Below, piece by piece: positions 44,179 through 55,349 of a stretch of 64,000 bases of DNA. This DNA comes from Amphiura filiformis (taxonomy: Eukaryota; Echinodermata; Ophiuroidea; Amphilepidida; Amphiuridae). Both the position numbers and the translations under genes were made by a program. Location: the NCBI RefSeq assembly GCF_039555335.1, contig NC_092640.1:42412599-42476598 (forward strand), given 5' to 3'. Below the pieces are notes generated by a model, which worked only from the letters and a program-made list of their open reading frames with translations, was not told the origin of the DNA and did no database searches. Every line of letters starts with the position of its first letter. Position 1 is the first letter of the stretch.

Positions 44179-44497
44179 TATTTTAATTTCAATAACATAC
44201 CAAATATACACGAAATAAGCTTGTTAAAAATGAAATAATTATTGTTCAAATGCAAAATGAGAAACCTGTCCTACAAAGTACAATTCACTTATTTTTATTT
44301 GAATACCTAAAGTTGGCACTTTAGTACGATGATTTACTGTGCATGTGCATTATGTTCATATGGCGCTTGAATTTATTTTGTGCATGTGGGTGCGAATGTG
44401 TGTGTGTTCTGAATCTCAACAATCATCTATTCCCTCCTCTGCGCTGAGTTCTAATAAGCACTGCGTCAGATGTGACTCCATCAACACCCCCTGAACG

Positions 44498-44994
44498 TAT
44501 AGACGAATCCAACGAGCCAAGTCATGGTCAGGATTTGGTCGGCCATCTTTGGTTTCCCGCTAGCACCAACCTGGTGTTTTGAGCGCCCGATTGTGCAAAT
44601 AAAAGCCGCCTAACACCTAGAGAATATGCAAAGACGAGGAGGGTTAATAGAATAATATATACAATAGAGGTAATCCTGTCGCATCTATTCATACATAGTC
44701 CTTTTGTTCATCCATTTCTACATCTCTATTGTATTATTCTATTAACCCTCCTCGACCTTCTTTTGGTGTAAGGCGGCTTTTATTTGCACAACTGTTGGAA
44801 CTGTATTGTGTTGTTTTAATCATTCTTTTGTCTACCTGTGTTTTCGCGGAAGGTGTAACACGGGTGATGGAATGCAGTTTAAAATTTCCGCCAAGGCCGA
44901 ATCATTTCACATTTTGGATGCATTGTAGCCGACGGGGACCCAACTAAAGGCTGCTAGTCAGGTGTAGGAATGCGTGTATTTGGATTCGTCTATA
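44498..44994. mobile_element. Foldback MITE, family B copy 2
   Basis: TIR TATAGACGAATCCA at both ends. Interior matches 565-1068, lacking about 40 bp of the palindromic centre. Each strand carries AATAAA (+ 44598; - 44784-44779). It begins 30 bp after the stop codon of the - strand receptor gene. Confidence 0.85.
44779..44784 (-). promoter_or_regulatory. Nearest poly(A) signal of the receptor gene
   Basis: AATAAA on the - strand, 240 bp past the stop and inside the family B MITE. I find no canonical signal between the stop and the MITE. Confidence 0.5.
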
Positions 44995-45023
44995 GTGCTA
45001 TCCTCACATCCTTCTTGAACATT

Positions 45024-45411
45024 TTAATTTGTCGGACGTGTATTCTCATCACCGTCACCTGAGGAAACATAAACTGTGTTATCCATCCAACCCTCCTCCA
45101 CCTCCCGATCCTCCGCCTCTCGACCCTCCGCCACCGGTGCAGGTTGCCGTATACCTCGATTGGTCTCAGCATATGCGTACGCATATTTGCTACTTTCAGT
45201 GTTTGGAGTAATTGGACGCTGGCCATCTACATACGCATACGCATATTCCGGTGGCTGGTCGTTGATCTCTTGGTACTCATCGTGATCATTTGTACCTGCA
45301 ACCTCTAGCTCATAGCTGTTAGCGTGATCGTTGCTATTGTCATTTCCTGCTTTGGCACCCGTTTCCTCTGATTCGCGGTGTTTACTTCGTGAACTGCTCG
45401 TACGTTTGCGC
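45024..45411 (-). CDS. Receptor exon 7: cytoplasmic tail and stop
   Basis: After acceptor CCCCAG. Starts RRKRTSSSRSKHRESEE (basic juxtamembrane). Then a tail with SYELEV, DEYQEINDQP, EYAYAYVDG, KYAYAYAET and NTVYVSS, ending TRPTN-stop at 45024. Nine tyrosines, mostly with acidic neighbours. YQEI fits YxxI sorting or SH2-type motifs. This frame, not the alternatives, matches the copy at 56313-56616. Confidence 0.8.
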
Positions 45412-48400
45412 CTGGGGAAAACAATTACAATGTTTGTAATTATTTATCACCATTCCCATTTGTATGTATGTACATGACACTGTCTTGTTCATTATGCTTA
45501 TAAATACTATAAAAAGTGAAGGCAAATTATTATAATTTACTTAAAGTATATGAAGCAGGGAGAAAAGGCCGACGATCGTTTGAAAATTTTGACTTTTCGT
45601 ATTAAAGGTATACGTATACGAGTACATTTATTTCAAAAAAGACCTAAAAATTTAGGTCTTTTGTATGTGTATTTTCAATACGAAAGCACAAAATTTTCAA
45701 ATTATCATCGGCTTTTCCTCCAAATACAATTACAGTAAATATCATTAGATTTGTAAATCTTACTTCGAGAACTGTTAAACGTGAAAAATAAAACAAAATG
45801 TCAATTTTTAATAACTTGCCATAAAATGTGTATTATATTGCTAATTTCAAAAAATCAAAATTATTTGATATCTGAAGGACATTCGATATGTCTGATGTGC
45901 TCTCATGTCCCACAAAAAATACTGTGCAACGTTCAGTGTTATCGATCCTTAAAGCCATAAACATTTGCTGATGAGGACGCCCTCAATATTTTTTCAAAAT
46001 TTTGTTGTTGTTTTTTTTCACGATTGTTATGTACTTTAGTTAACTAAAAACTAACATACTCTACAAAATTCAAGACTTTAGGTACCGGTACAGTAGTTTT
46101 GTCAAAATTCGAGATTTTGAATAAACTGCAGAAAACGCGTACACGATGTGCATAACACTGTACGTACATGGCGTGCTGGCAATCGTGACATATCAAAAGA
46201 GCCGACACGACTCCGTTCGAATGAGTGGCTCGCATTGGCGACGTATGCGCTGGTAATGAAAAGCGATTTTCTTTGTATTGCCTCGTCAGTTTAGGCCTAA
46301 ATTAATAGAGGACATATCTGACAGTGAAAACTAACATTTTATGCCAAAAATATACAATTTTATTTCTTATGGAAATGTTATAATATGGCTTTAATGAGGT
46401 AAATATAAGGGGTAAATAGCCATTACGTTCACCTTGCTTTCATGCTGTTTCATTAAGGTTAGTCACAAGTCACAAGGCAGTCAACGCCCTATTCCTAATC
46501 ATAAACCATAACCCTATACCCTAAACTGAACCCAACCGTAACTCCTAACCCTAACCGCTGAATTGAATATCAACAGGGCCGGATTTACCATTGGGGGCCC
46601 CAAAAATTGCCCTGTGTATATTCCTTTTTAGCCCGAAAACATCTTGTTTTGGTTCAAAATATGGTAAAATTGCAAAATTTTAGTCTGAATTTAATATTTT
46701 TTCGCACGCTTCGCGCGCAAATATCCCAGTTCAACCTATGCTCGTCTCCCCGCCGCCACTATCGACCTTATACCTAAAACAAAAGTGGGCACTTGAGTGT
46801 ACTTGCCTTCCCTACGGTGAGTTTGGGGCCTCCAAATTTTTGTCGGGCCCAGCCCCCCCAAGGTAAATCCGGCCCTGAATATCAATGACCTTGCAACTAA
46901 CCTTAATGTATATAACAGCATTCAAGCATCGAAGAGGCAGAAGGGATACCTGCTGGGCGCTAATGACCGCAAAATAATTGTTGAGGATTTAATTCTTACC
47001 TTATGAAAATTAATATCACTATGATAAGTAAACATATCAATACCACAGCTGCAGCTCCGGCAACGCCTCCGACGATGGCACCTATAAATCAAAAAATATA
47101 TCTGGTAAACTTGAAGGTGCTGATCCCATCCCAATAAGGGAAGATAACTCGGTAATTACCGGAAGTTTGAAGTACCACATTTTACTCTTTTTACACTTTC
47201 ATGTAGTAAGGGGCTGTGCAAAAATTTCCAAACGGCTCGCCAAAATCGCTTGCCCCCCCCCCCTCTTGGCCCGCCAAAAAATCTTTGCCCTCCCCTTGCA
47301 CATACCAATTTTTTGGGATCCCAATTTGCAAACCTAAAGTGGTCTATATACATCATGTGCGAGCGCTTTTATTTAAAAGGCACCGGCCCCAAGAATGTGT
47401 GCCAAACATCACTTGCCCCCCCCCTCACGGCTTGCCAAAATTGCTTGGCATGGATTTGCCATTCTAAATGTGTATATACTGTTAGATACTTTAGACAAAC
47501 ATTTTAGCAGTTAAGGGTTAAGACCAACATTTACAGTTCCTGGTTTTGGTTTTGGTCACATGGTTTCCCATTGTTGTAGCCAAGCTCTCGGCTGTGATGT
47601 TATTGATAGTTTATATCTTTATCCTTTGCACTATAGCTGAATGCATCTTTTTTGCTGCTAAGGTATTTCCTGCATCAAGCTCACGTTTTATTCGGTGTTA
47701 TTGAAAGGGGTTTCCCCACTACCCAACCCTCCCGTCGGTTTTTACAAACAAAAGTGTTTTTAGTTTCACTTTTAGTTCCCTCTGTTCGCTGATCTTCGCA
47801 GTACAATATTCGCAAGCAGAGAAAACAAGCTACCTTGGCTTGAGTGGTAAAAAGATCCATCAAATGTCCAAATTTTAAAAGGGGTTAAGTCCCCTTTTAA
47901 CATCAAAGACATTATTTTCCCCCACTAAACAGCTAAACAGGTCTCAGTAGGTCAGTACATTTTTTTAAAATCCCACACACCCCTTAAAGACCCCATTTTT
48001 TAAATCCCACACACCCCTTAAAGACCCATTCAGTGATCCCAGCGCAAGTGTAAAAAAAATAGAATTATTCATAAATTGCTTAAAAGTGAAGGATAAGTCA
48101 TTTAAATTGTCAGTTGGTATTTTTGAAATGACAAATTTGGCAAAATATCAAGAAAACAGCTGTACTGACCAAGTTGAAGCCCCATTCAAATACATGTAGC
48201 TAATTTAGATACTGTCAGTATCTAAATTACAGATTTTTGTCATAAATACACAGCTTTTGGCTGAACCACTCACAGGTTATCTTATGACAACAGTCTATGT
48301 CAATGACAAATGTACCAAAATCTGAATTTTGATGATTTTTACGATCGTCCGGATGAGCAAATCACTGAATGGGCCTTAAAATAATCATGCTAGTTAAGGG

Positions 48401-51400
48401 CATTAGTGAGATGCAATTAAAATTACAGCTGCCCGCTAATTTTTTTTTTTGGGCAGGCAAAACTTTTAAATGCCCACAGAGTAAATTATTCCTATTTACT
48501 ATACCCTGTTTCATGTTACTGCCTACTAAATTCACGCTGCTGAACACTCCTATAGAATAGAAGACGTGACCTTAATCATAGATTATCAAATGCCTTAATC
48601 TTCTAGAGGGAGTGTGATTGTGAATTTCAAATGGGGTTACCTGAAGGGGTAACCCCATTTGAAATCCACATCCCTGGGTGGGAGATTAAGGTCATGTCTT
48701 TCATAGGGGGTGTGTGGATTTCAAAATGAAAAAAGCCCGTTAACATTACCTGCTGTGGCTTCAGATGGTACACGAAGTGGTCTGGTCGTAGTAATGACGT
48801 TTGTACTTGCTGCGTATTAATACATTTTTAACCATAGATTAATGATACCCGATTATAGAATAATAGAATAAAAGCATGAGAGTTGCCAATTAATTAGTAA
48901 TAATAACAGGTCTTTGAGTGACAGTTCCAAGGAGAAATAAGGGGTGACAAAACCATATGGGTTCTTTGGGTGAGAGTGATGCATAAAAAGGGGGTCTTTA
49001 AATAGGTCACAAATGTTAAACATGTTAAAGTGCGCGCCTGGTCCAAAACTGGCTTCGTAGTCGTTATAATATGATATTATCTTGAACAAAGATTTTACCT
49101 AATATCAGTAATTTTAGCATTCTACGAAGAGCTTACGAACGCCCATTGCGTGTGACGGAGTTCAGGTTGCTAAAAATAATATTGTATCCTTCCTTTTCTA
49201 ATATCCAATTCCTTCTTTATCATGTTTACTTTAATAGCTTTACTTACTGATGCAGTATGCATCGTAGTCGTTACAGCAGTTAGTGTAGTTCTTGCAGAGA
49301 CTATTGCAGTGACAGTTATTGGCTGGATCGTAGTCGTCACCGCATCGAAGGTAGCAAGAATAGTCAGCACCTGTTAATAAGCAATATATCATATTTTCTG
49401 AGTAGCGGGTATTTTTCTGAGTGGCGGGCCTTCTGATTAACGGGCCCTTTGCACACCCTCTATTCAGACAACCCTCCACTCAGAAAGCCCAGTTCTCAGA
49501 AGTTAGGGTTAGGGGTTAGTTGTTAGGGGTTAGGGGTTATGGTTAGGGGTTTGTGCTATGGTTAGGGGTTAGGATTAGGGTTATGGTTAGGGTTAGAGTT
49601 GGGGCTAGGGGTTAGGGTTAAAACAGCCCACTAGTCTGAGTAGCGGGTCTTCTAACAGATACAGCCCGCTAGCAAGAAAATCCGCTATTCAGAAGGCCCG
49701 CTAGTCAGAAAATTTTATGTAAAAGTCAAGACTCGCTGTGCTGGAGTAGCGGGACTTTTACATAAAATTCAACAAAAAGCCCACTATTCAAGTCCGCTAC
49801 CCAGAAAATTCTGACTAGCTGGCCTTCTGAATATTGGGTTTTCTGAATAGCGGGTCTTCTAACTACCGGGTCTTCTGAGTAACGGGCTACATTTCGTTCA
49901 CACTTCTTTTGCCAGAGTGTGCAGCAATTCTCCATTTCGGTTGGTGGAATCATGCTAGAGGAACTTGTAGTGTTTTATGCAGACTCTTACATTGAAGTCA
50001 CACATTACCATGTAAGGAAGCTGTGAGCTGGAACTTGCTTGATGGTCTTGTCCAGTGGCATGTTGTATTTATATTTATATTTTATTTCTTGAACAATTTC
50101 AACGAATGAGGTCTTAAATTCGAGCTAAAAGATGCAGCTATTGACTGCTGGTTCCAATTATGACATATCTGTCTTTGTTTAGGATATACAGGAGGTGAGC
50201 ATAACTGGTACCTTAATTTGGCTTACTGTATTACTAGATGCTAATGATGATACATGTGAAAGAAGTGTACAAAGATCATTTACTTATATTAATTTTTCTT
50301 TTTTTTTACTAAGCTAGCCAACCTTGTACCTTAAACATTCAAATAAAGGGCAATGATACCTTCCAAGGCTTTAATTTAATTTTTTTAATGGCAGCCATTT
50401 TGTAAAACAGCGCCCAAGTGATAACATGAGCATATTTTGTGAGACCTCCAATTCTGTTAAAGCATGTTTTCGCTTTGAATGTTGTGAAATAATGATGAAT
50501 ATTCAGCTTATAAATGATTTATAATGATTTGGGCGGCCATTTTGAAAAAACCGCCCTCGCGTAGTGAAAATGGTAATTGAGAATCTGACACCAAGTTAAA
50601 ACTGGTTTCTTGTGATGTCACTGAACATATGAAAGTGAAAAATAAAACTTGCCCAAATTTCTGAAGTAGATTACAAATGCTGCTCAAGCCCTCCCAAATA
50701 CCCCGTTACCACACACACCCCACACACCGTCTACCCTCGCTCTCCTTACCTCGACATCTGTACTGGTAGTTGTCACAGCAGTCCCCCTTTTTTTCACATG
50801 CTTTGTTACACTGGCAAAGCATGGTTTTATCATAATGATCGTCACATCGTCCTACACACGAATCATCAGGGCCTAAATGATAAGACAACATATTAATCAT
50901 GAATTTCAATAAATATGCATGTGACAATAGTATTTAAAAACAGGGAAAACTACACGAATTTTAAAATATATTTCATGCACCTACACACATAATTATGATG
51001 CAATCTATAATCGCTAATTTTGGCTGTCAAAATAAATTAAAAATGTAATTCCTAGGGAAACTGCCACAACTTGGAGTGTCTGCCAAAAAAGAGCATTTTG
51101 TGTTGATCTTTATTTCAAGAGGTCACAGTTCAAAACCTCGAAACGGCTTTACTATGCTTATGATGATTCTGATTATGCTGGTGTGAGATATCTTCAATAC
51201 ATTTTAAGACCGGTATATTGTGGCGCTGATCGGGTTCTTTAAAGCAAATTCGGACTATACTAGCGAACCTAATCTAAAATTCGGACTAGCTGACTATATT
51301 TAAGATTCGGACTAGTGAACCTATAAAATTCAGACTAAAGGACCTGATTTAAAATTCGGACTGAGGACATTATTTAAAATTCGGACTAGCGGGCCTGATT

Positions 51401-53928
51401 AAAAATTCCCATTAGCGAGCACGGTTTTAAATTATTATAAATTCGGAGTAGCGGACCTTCTGAATAGAGCACCTTTTTTAAAATTCGGACTGCCGAATCT
51501 TTTCAACTATTCGGATTAGCGAACCTTTTTTATTAAATTCGGACTAGGGAACCTTCGGGCTAGGGAACCTTCGTACTAGCAAACCTTCGGACTAGCGCAC
51601 GTTTGGACTAGCGAACCTTTTTACCTTTTTTCGGACTAGCGGACCTTTTTGCAAATTCGGGCTAGCGACTGTCAAATCCCCAATTGAATTATATGTTAAC
51701 TGTTGCTATGGGCATCATATATAAACTTTGACTCCCTTGTACTCCTCTCCAATTCCTCACATTTTAAAATCAGTGAACAATACTGAACATCTTCTTTTTA
51801 AACACTCTTCTGTAATTCTGTGACTTCTTCTATTGAGTTGGGACCAATCAAATGTGTTGCCAGGGGGTAATCATGCAATAGTCTTTCTCCTTCGATTTCG
51901 CGTGATCGATGGTGCATGTCAGTGATGGTTAAGAAGCACTTGCTATGATGATGTCCATCTTCCACTAACAATTGTCTGATTCCTTCCTCCATCTTCTTTA
52001 CACAACGATGTCTACAGCCTCCTTCATGTTTGATGATGTTGAAACATTGTGTTCCCAACAACCCTATTGTTTGTCACACAGAATCCTCAAAGCAGTCTCT
52101 TCTTTCAATCCTCAAACCAAGTGCAATTTCGGCGCGAAAATTTTGATTATCGCGTGTTGAGAACCGGCTGTATTTATTCGTTTTTATGGTCAATATGAAA
52201 ACCACGTGATTTGTGCTTGATAATTGTTATTCTAAAATATAAGGCATAATGTTGTGATGGCCTCGTTTTTTAACTCTCATGATAACTAATGTGACAAAAC
52301 GTTAGAAGGGTCCTTCCACACGCGCATTAGAGAGTCACTTCTGCATCTTGTTCATAGTATTGTATTTCACTTTATTATATGAGTGCGTCTTACGTCTACA
52401 GATATATCTTTAATACATAATAAATTTTGGTTTTTGTATGCTATTAGGTTTCGTATTGATTAAATAGGAGTATCATAAAATAACGATAATTGAAACTATT
52501 AGTAATTCCCCAAGTAATGTAAGTATAAACACTTAATTGCTAATTGTAAGTAGGAGCTGACATACCTTTTGTTTGAGCTGCTACATTTTGTTCATATACT
52601 AAACTACATAAAGTAACAAAGACATTGACACACCACAGGCATCCATGCCCCTGTTGAAAAATAAAAATAAAATGATATAAAAATATATCAATTAATTTAT
52701 AACTGGTCGCAAATTTGAATAATAAAATGGAAAAATAAAGAGACTTTTAGTGAAAGCGGTGCATGTTGGAAAGGGAAATTTTAACAGCACTACATTATGC
52801 GTCACCCCCAAGATAAGAGTATCTTAAAAGATATTGTTGGTCACTCTTGGGCTCTAAATTCAGGACAGGTTCTCAGATTCCCATCCGAACATCTCCACCC
52901 AACCCAAATCAAGACCCCACGGGTATGCTTTGTCAAAGACCCTCGTGTATGGCAAGCCAAAAGGCCCATTACGTATTGCGACAACGCGTTGCTTTCAAAA
53001 GCAACGCGTTGCTAAGCCAGCCAATAGATATATAGAGCTTTTAATAGCAACACGTTGCTTTCCCCAAAGCAACGCGTTGCTTTCGCCTTCTGAAAGCAAC
53101 GCGTTGCTTTCGCAAACAACACGTTGTTGTCATTCTTTACGTCTTGTGGCGACAACCAATCACAGCGACTCTTACAGGATACACACAAGCATGCAAGAAA
53201 CTCTTTATAAGCTTATATATTGTTCTCATAATATCTGTGAAATTTTACGCCTGAAATGGATTTCGTTTTATGATATGAACAAATTAATATTATTGCTCAA
53301 GGATTTTCTTAGACTGAGCATTTAGGTCTAAAATTGAGTGTACAATAGTGTGATACACGCAAAACATGCTGTTACATGTAACAGCTACTAGTAGTACCAC
53401 TAAGGCGGGATGGACATAACCAACAGCTCTTCAAAGCGCCGATATGATTGGCTAATCAAAAACTCGGCTTGGGCGCCCCTGAATTGAGTATGTAAGCAAC
53501 GCGTTGCTTTGGGAAAGCAACGCGTTGCTTTGGGGAAAGCAACGCGTTGCTTGTGAAAGCAACGCGTTGCTAAAAGCTCTATTTCTATTGGCTGGCTTAG
53601 CAACGCGTTGCTTTCGAAAGCAACGCGTTGCTTTGGCGAAAGCGGCGGCGGCCATTTTGAATTTTGGCCCCTAGCGAAAAATGCCGGGATTTTTGCGAGG
53701 GACATGGGGGCTAAATTTTTCTAAATAGTTCATAGAAATCAAATCAATCGTCAAACCTTACTAGCCAGAGAATGGTCACGGAATTGAGGTTTTCGACTAT
53801 ACTAATGATTTGTTTACAACCAAGCATTACAATATTAACAATGAAAAAAAGAATATCTTCATGGGGGGTCCTGGAGTCCTGTGCACACCACTGTTATTTT
53901 ATAGATTGCCACTTACCTTGCTTATCAT
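45024..53928 (-). CDS. Type I membrane protein: two somatomedin B domains, TM, Tyr-rich tail
   Basis: Seven coding exons on the - strand: 53917-53928, 52566-52650, 50750-50872, 49248-49370, 48750-48809, 47000-47081, 45024-45411. All have GT-AG borders and phases that fit (0,1,1,1,1,2), giving 873 nt and 290 residues without a stop. Order: signal peptide (1 to about 28), SMB1 (33-73), SMB2 (74-114), Thr-rich linker (115-134), transmembrane helix (about 138-160), cytoplasmic tail (162-290) with nine tyrosines. SMB domains bind partner proteins at the cell surface (as in vitronectin and ENPPs). The ligand here is unknown. The tail suggests phosphotyrosine signalling but has no classic ITAM. A decayed copy of its last exon lies upstream at 55250-56616. 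Confidence 0.85.
45540..45953. mobile_element. Family C foldback element
   Basis: Carries GCCGACGATCG, AATACGAAAG, ATTTGATATCTGAAGGACAT and GTGCTCTCATGTCCCA blocks of the TTAA foldback family. Right end degenerate. Lies in receptor intron 6. Confidence 0.7.
46574..46877. mobile_element. hAT-type MITE
   Basis: TIR CAGGGCCGGATTTACC and its reverse complement, with a perfect 8-bp target duplication AATATCAA on both sides (46566-46573, 46878-46885). Receptor intron 6. Confidence 0.9.
47000..47081 (-). CDS. Receptor exon 6: transmembrane helix
   Basis: 82 nt, phase 1 in and 2 out. Encodes GAIVGGVAGAAAVVLICLL followed by IIVILIFIR: an uninterrupted hydrophobic helix with small-residue packing motifs (GxxxG-like) and a basic stop-transfer residue. 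Confidence 0.9.
47200..47465. repeat. Degenerate GCCAAAA/CTTGCCCC repeats
   Basis: Phrases such as GCTCGCCAAAATCGCTTGCC and GGCTTGCCAAAATTGCTTGG recur around C-runs. Receptor intron 5, non-coding. Confidence 0.5.
48018..48379. mobile_element. TTAA MITE, family D copy 3 (reverse)
   Basis: Ends TTAAAGACCCATTCAGTGAT and ATCACTGAATGGGCCTTAA with TTAA at each edge. Receptor intron 5. Confidence 0.85.
48624..48665. repeat. 18-bp-arm hairpin
   Basis: ATTTCAAATGGGGTTACC, six-base loop, then the exact reverse complement. Confidence 0.8.
48750..48809 (-). CDS. Receptor exon 5: Thr-rich stalk
   Basis: 60 nt, phase 1-1, after acceptor AATACGCAG, donor GTAATG. Encodes TSTNVITTTRPLRVPSEATA, a short stalk with possible O-glycosylation. 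Confidence 0.75.
49248..49370 (-). CDS. Receptor exon 4: somatomedin B domain 2
   Basis: Same length and phase as exon 3. Contains SCYLRCGDDYDPANNCHCNS then LCKNYTNCCNDYDAYC, eight cysteines. NYT is a potential N-glycosylation site. Exons 3 and 4 look like an internal exon duplication, now well diverged. Confidence 0.95.
49384..49895. repeat. Degenerate TAGCGGGYCTTCTGA array with TTAGGG-like core
   Basis: Words such as CTGAGTAGCGGGTCTTCT recur about a dozen times with drift. The middle (49500-49620) is GGGTTAGGGGTTA-type sequence. Receptor intron 3. The array at 51238-51667 shares the core word. Confidence 0.7.
50105..50232 (+). repeat. SINE body, headless copy
   Basis: Matches 17255-17380 closely (CGAATGAGGTCTTAAATTCG, GATATACAGGAGGTGA) without the tRNA-like head. 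Confidence 0.8.
50750..50872 (-). CDS. Receptor exon 3: somatomedin B domain 1
   Basis: A 123-nt phase 1-1 exon. Contains SCVGRCDDHYDKTMLCQCNK then ACEKKGDCCDNYQYRC: all eight cysteines of the SMB fold, with the diagnostic C-x-C and CC-D-x-Y words. Confidence 0.95.
51238..51667. repeat. Degenerate TTCGGACTAGCGAACCTT array
   Basis: About 17 diverged units of 20-35 bp built on AAATTCGGACTAGCGAACCT, in receptor intron 2. One unit reads CGGAGTAGCGGACCTTCTGA, close to the words of the array at 49384-49895. Confidence 0.7.
51798..52061 (-). other. Unrecognised open frame
   Basis: 87 residues (MLGTQCFNIIKHEGGCRHRC.. ITDMHHRSREIEGERLLHD..) with protein-like composition but no family I know and no splice context linking it to the receptor gene. 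It lies in receptor intron 2 on the same strand. Could be an eroded transposon or host-gene fragment. Confidence 0.25.
52145..52260. mobile_element. Fragment of the 37549-39437 foldback family
   Basis: Shares GTGCTTGATAATTGTTATTC-like and ATAAGGCATAATGTTGTGAT sequence with the right arm ending at 39437. Confidence 0.7.
52566..52650 (-). CDS. Receptor exon 2: signal peptide
   Basis: 85 nt between acceptor TTCAACAG and donor GTATGT. Encodes GHGCLWCVNVFVTLCSLVYE then QNVAAQTK: a hydrophobic core followed by a plausible cleavage region (VAA-Q). Ends in phase 1. The two other frames are stopped. Confidence 0.75.
52976..53640. repeat. Inverted clusters of GCAACGCGTTGC
   Basis: Nine perfect GCAACGCGTTGC palindromes: 53001, 53071, 53098 on the left and 53496, 53517, 53539, 53559, 53600, 53620 on the right, plus variants. 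The left cluster continues into AAGCCAGCCAATAGA and GAGCTTTTA. The right cluster contains these inverted, so the whole unit is a foldback of about 665 bp. It lies in intron 1 of the receptor gene. No ORF beyond the repeat. Confidence 0.8.
53917..53928 (-). CDS. Receptor exon 1: MISK
   Basis: ATG ATA AGC AAG then donor GTAAGT, phase 0. It joins exon 2 to give MISKGHGCLWCVNVFVTLCS. A TTTTTAG just upstream (about 53950) may be the acceptor of a 5' UTR intron, so an untranslated first exon may lie further out. Confidence 0.65.
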
Positions 53929-53949
53929 TGCTGTAAATGTAAGATTCTT

Positions 53950-54799
53950 CTAAAAACAAAACAATCATGCAACACTAAATTACAGCATGACTTTTGATGT
54001 AATCAGTGTTATACCATTATATTAATGTTAACTCATTTCCTTATATTTATACGGTGTGCATGAAACATGCGGAAATATCACCATTGGAACTAATATTATT
54101 ATTTATTGTTTACTCGCTGAAGAAAAAACACACCTCAACTCAATGTCGAAAATCGTTATGGTAGTTTTACTTTCACTCTTCTGAATGACGCGGAAATTGA
54201 ACTATACCGATATTCACATACCACTCAGAACGCTAGTCAGTCGATGGCTATTGTTATAAAAGACCCACTCAGTCACATAATTGGGCACTGGAAACGATCG
54301 AATTCGGCGTTGAAATTAGCAAAATTCTTTTTCTGAAACCTCTAAGCTAGGTGAACAATTTGACCTTTGACCATACACAACATCTATGTGTCCTTTTGTG
54401 TCCCATAACTTCGTAACGATAGTCGTACACGCACAAACATTACATTTTTGGGATCCGTGGATCCATATGCATAATTTGACATATTTGAAAGTGTTGTTGG
54501 AATTAAATTAATATTTGCTCCCTATACGATCCTATGGGGTCATTTGGGGGTCTTTTTGAGGGTCAAGGTTTCAATAATCATATTTCTTGGCAGACAACAA
54601 ATTCGAGTTCAGCATACGCAAATTAACAAAAATAAGCTGGTTGCCAACTTTTACTCAAACTTGCCACTAGGAACGCGATTTTTCCAAAATAGAACCAGGC
54701 TATAAGACTTTTATCCAACTGTCAAATATTAATGTGCAAGGCAGCTTACAGGTGGTAGAAATAATTAAAAAAATATGTTTGTATTATAGTTAGCAACTA
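53950..54799. other. Upstream region of the receptor gene
   Basis: Probably includes the receptor's promoter or a 5' UTR intron, but no core element can be named. Confidence 0.35.
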
Positions 54800-55130
54800 T
54801 TTTAAACTGTTGCGATTTGGTAGTTCACAGCATCTTGCGAATGGTAGTGGGCTTGGAAAAATTGCATTGATAATTAATAGCGAATGTGTAGAAGAAGTCA
54901 AATATCACAGATATACTTTTGTAGGTCCTGTGATTCTTGAGTTATTGTGTAAAGAGGGCTGAAACAACAACACTTTTGTAAAACGTATATAACTCATTAA
55001 CAACAATAAATCAAGCAAGTTTTCAAAGTATATGATTTGTAAAATGAACTTTTGCAAAACATCAAAGTGTTATTTGTCCATAATATATTGATTTAGATAA
55101 TGAAAATCGATATACATGAACGTCCCTTAT
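54800..55130 (-). repeat. Dispersed repeat, copy 2
   Basis: Reverse-complement match to 1200-1530. Confidence 0.7.
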
Positions 55131-55349
55131 TTCATAATTCATCATAATTAACCTGCGTGTTAAAAGTATTATGTTTTTCAATGAAATACGAAGGATACAC
55201 GAAATTATAGTTTGATAAAATATTATTGCTGAAATTATTGCTGTTATTCAACCATCCTTCTTGAGGGTTTTCATCGGTCGGACGCGTAGTTCCATCACCA
55301 TCACCTGAGGAAACATGAACCGAGTTATCCTTCCACCTCCGCTACTGGT

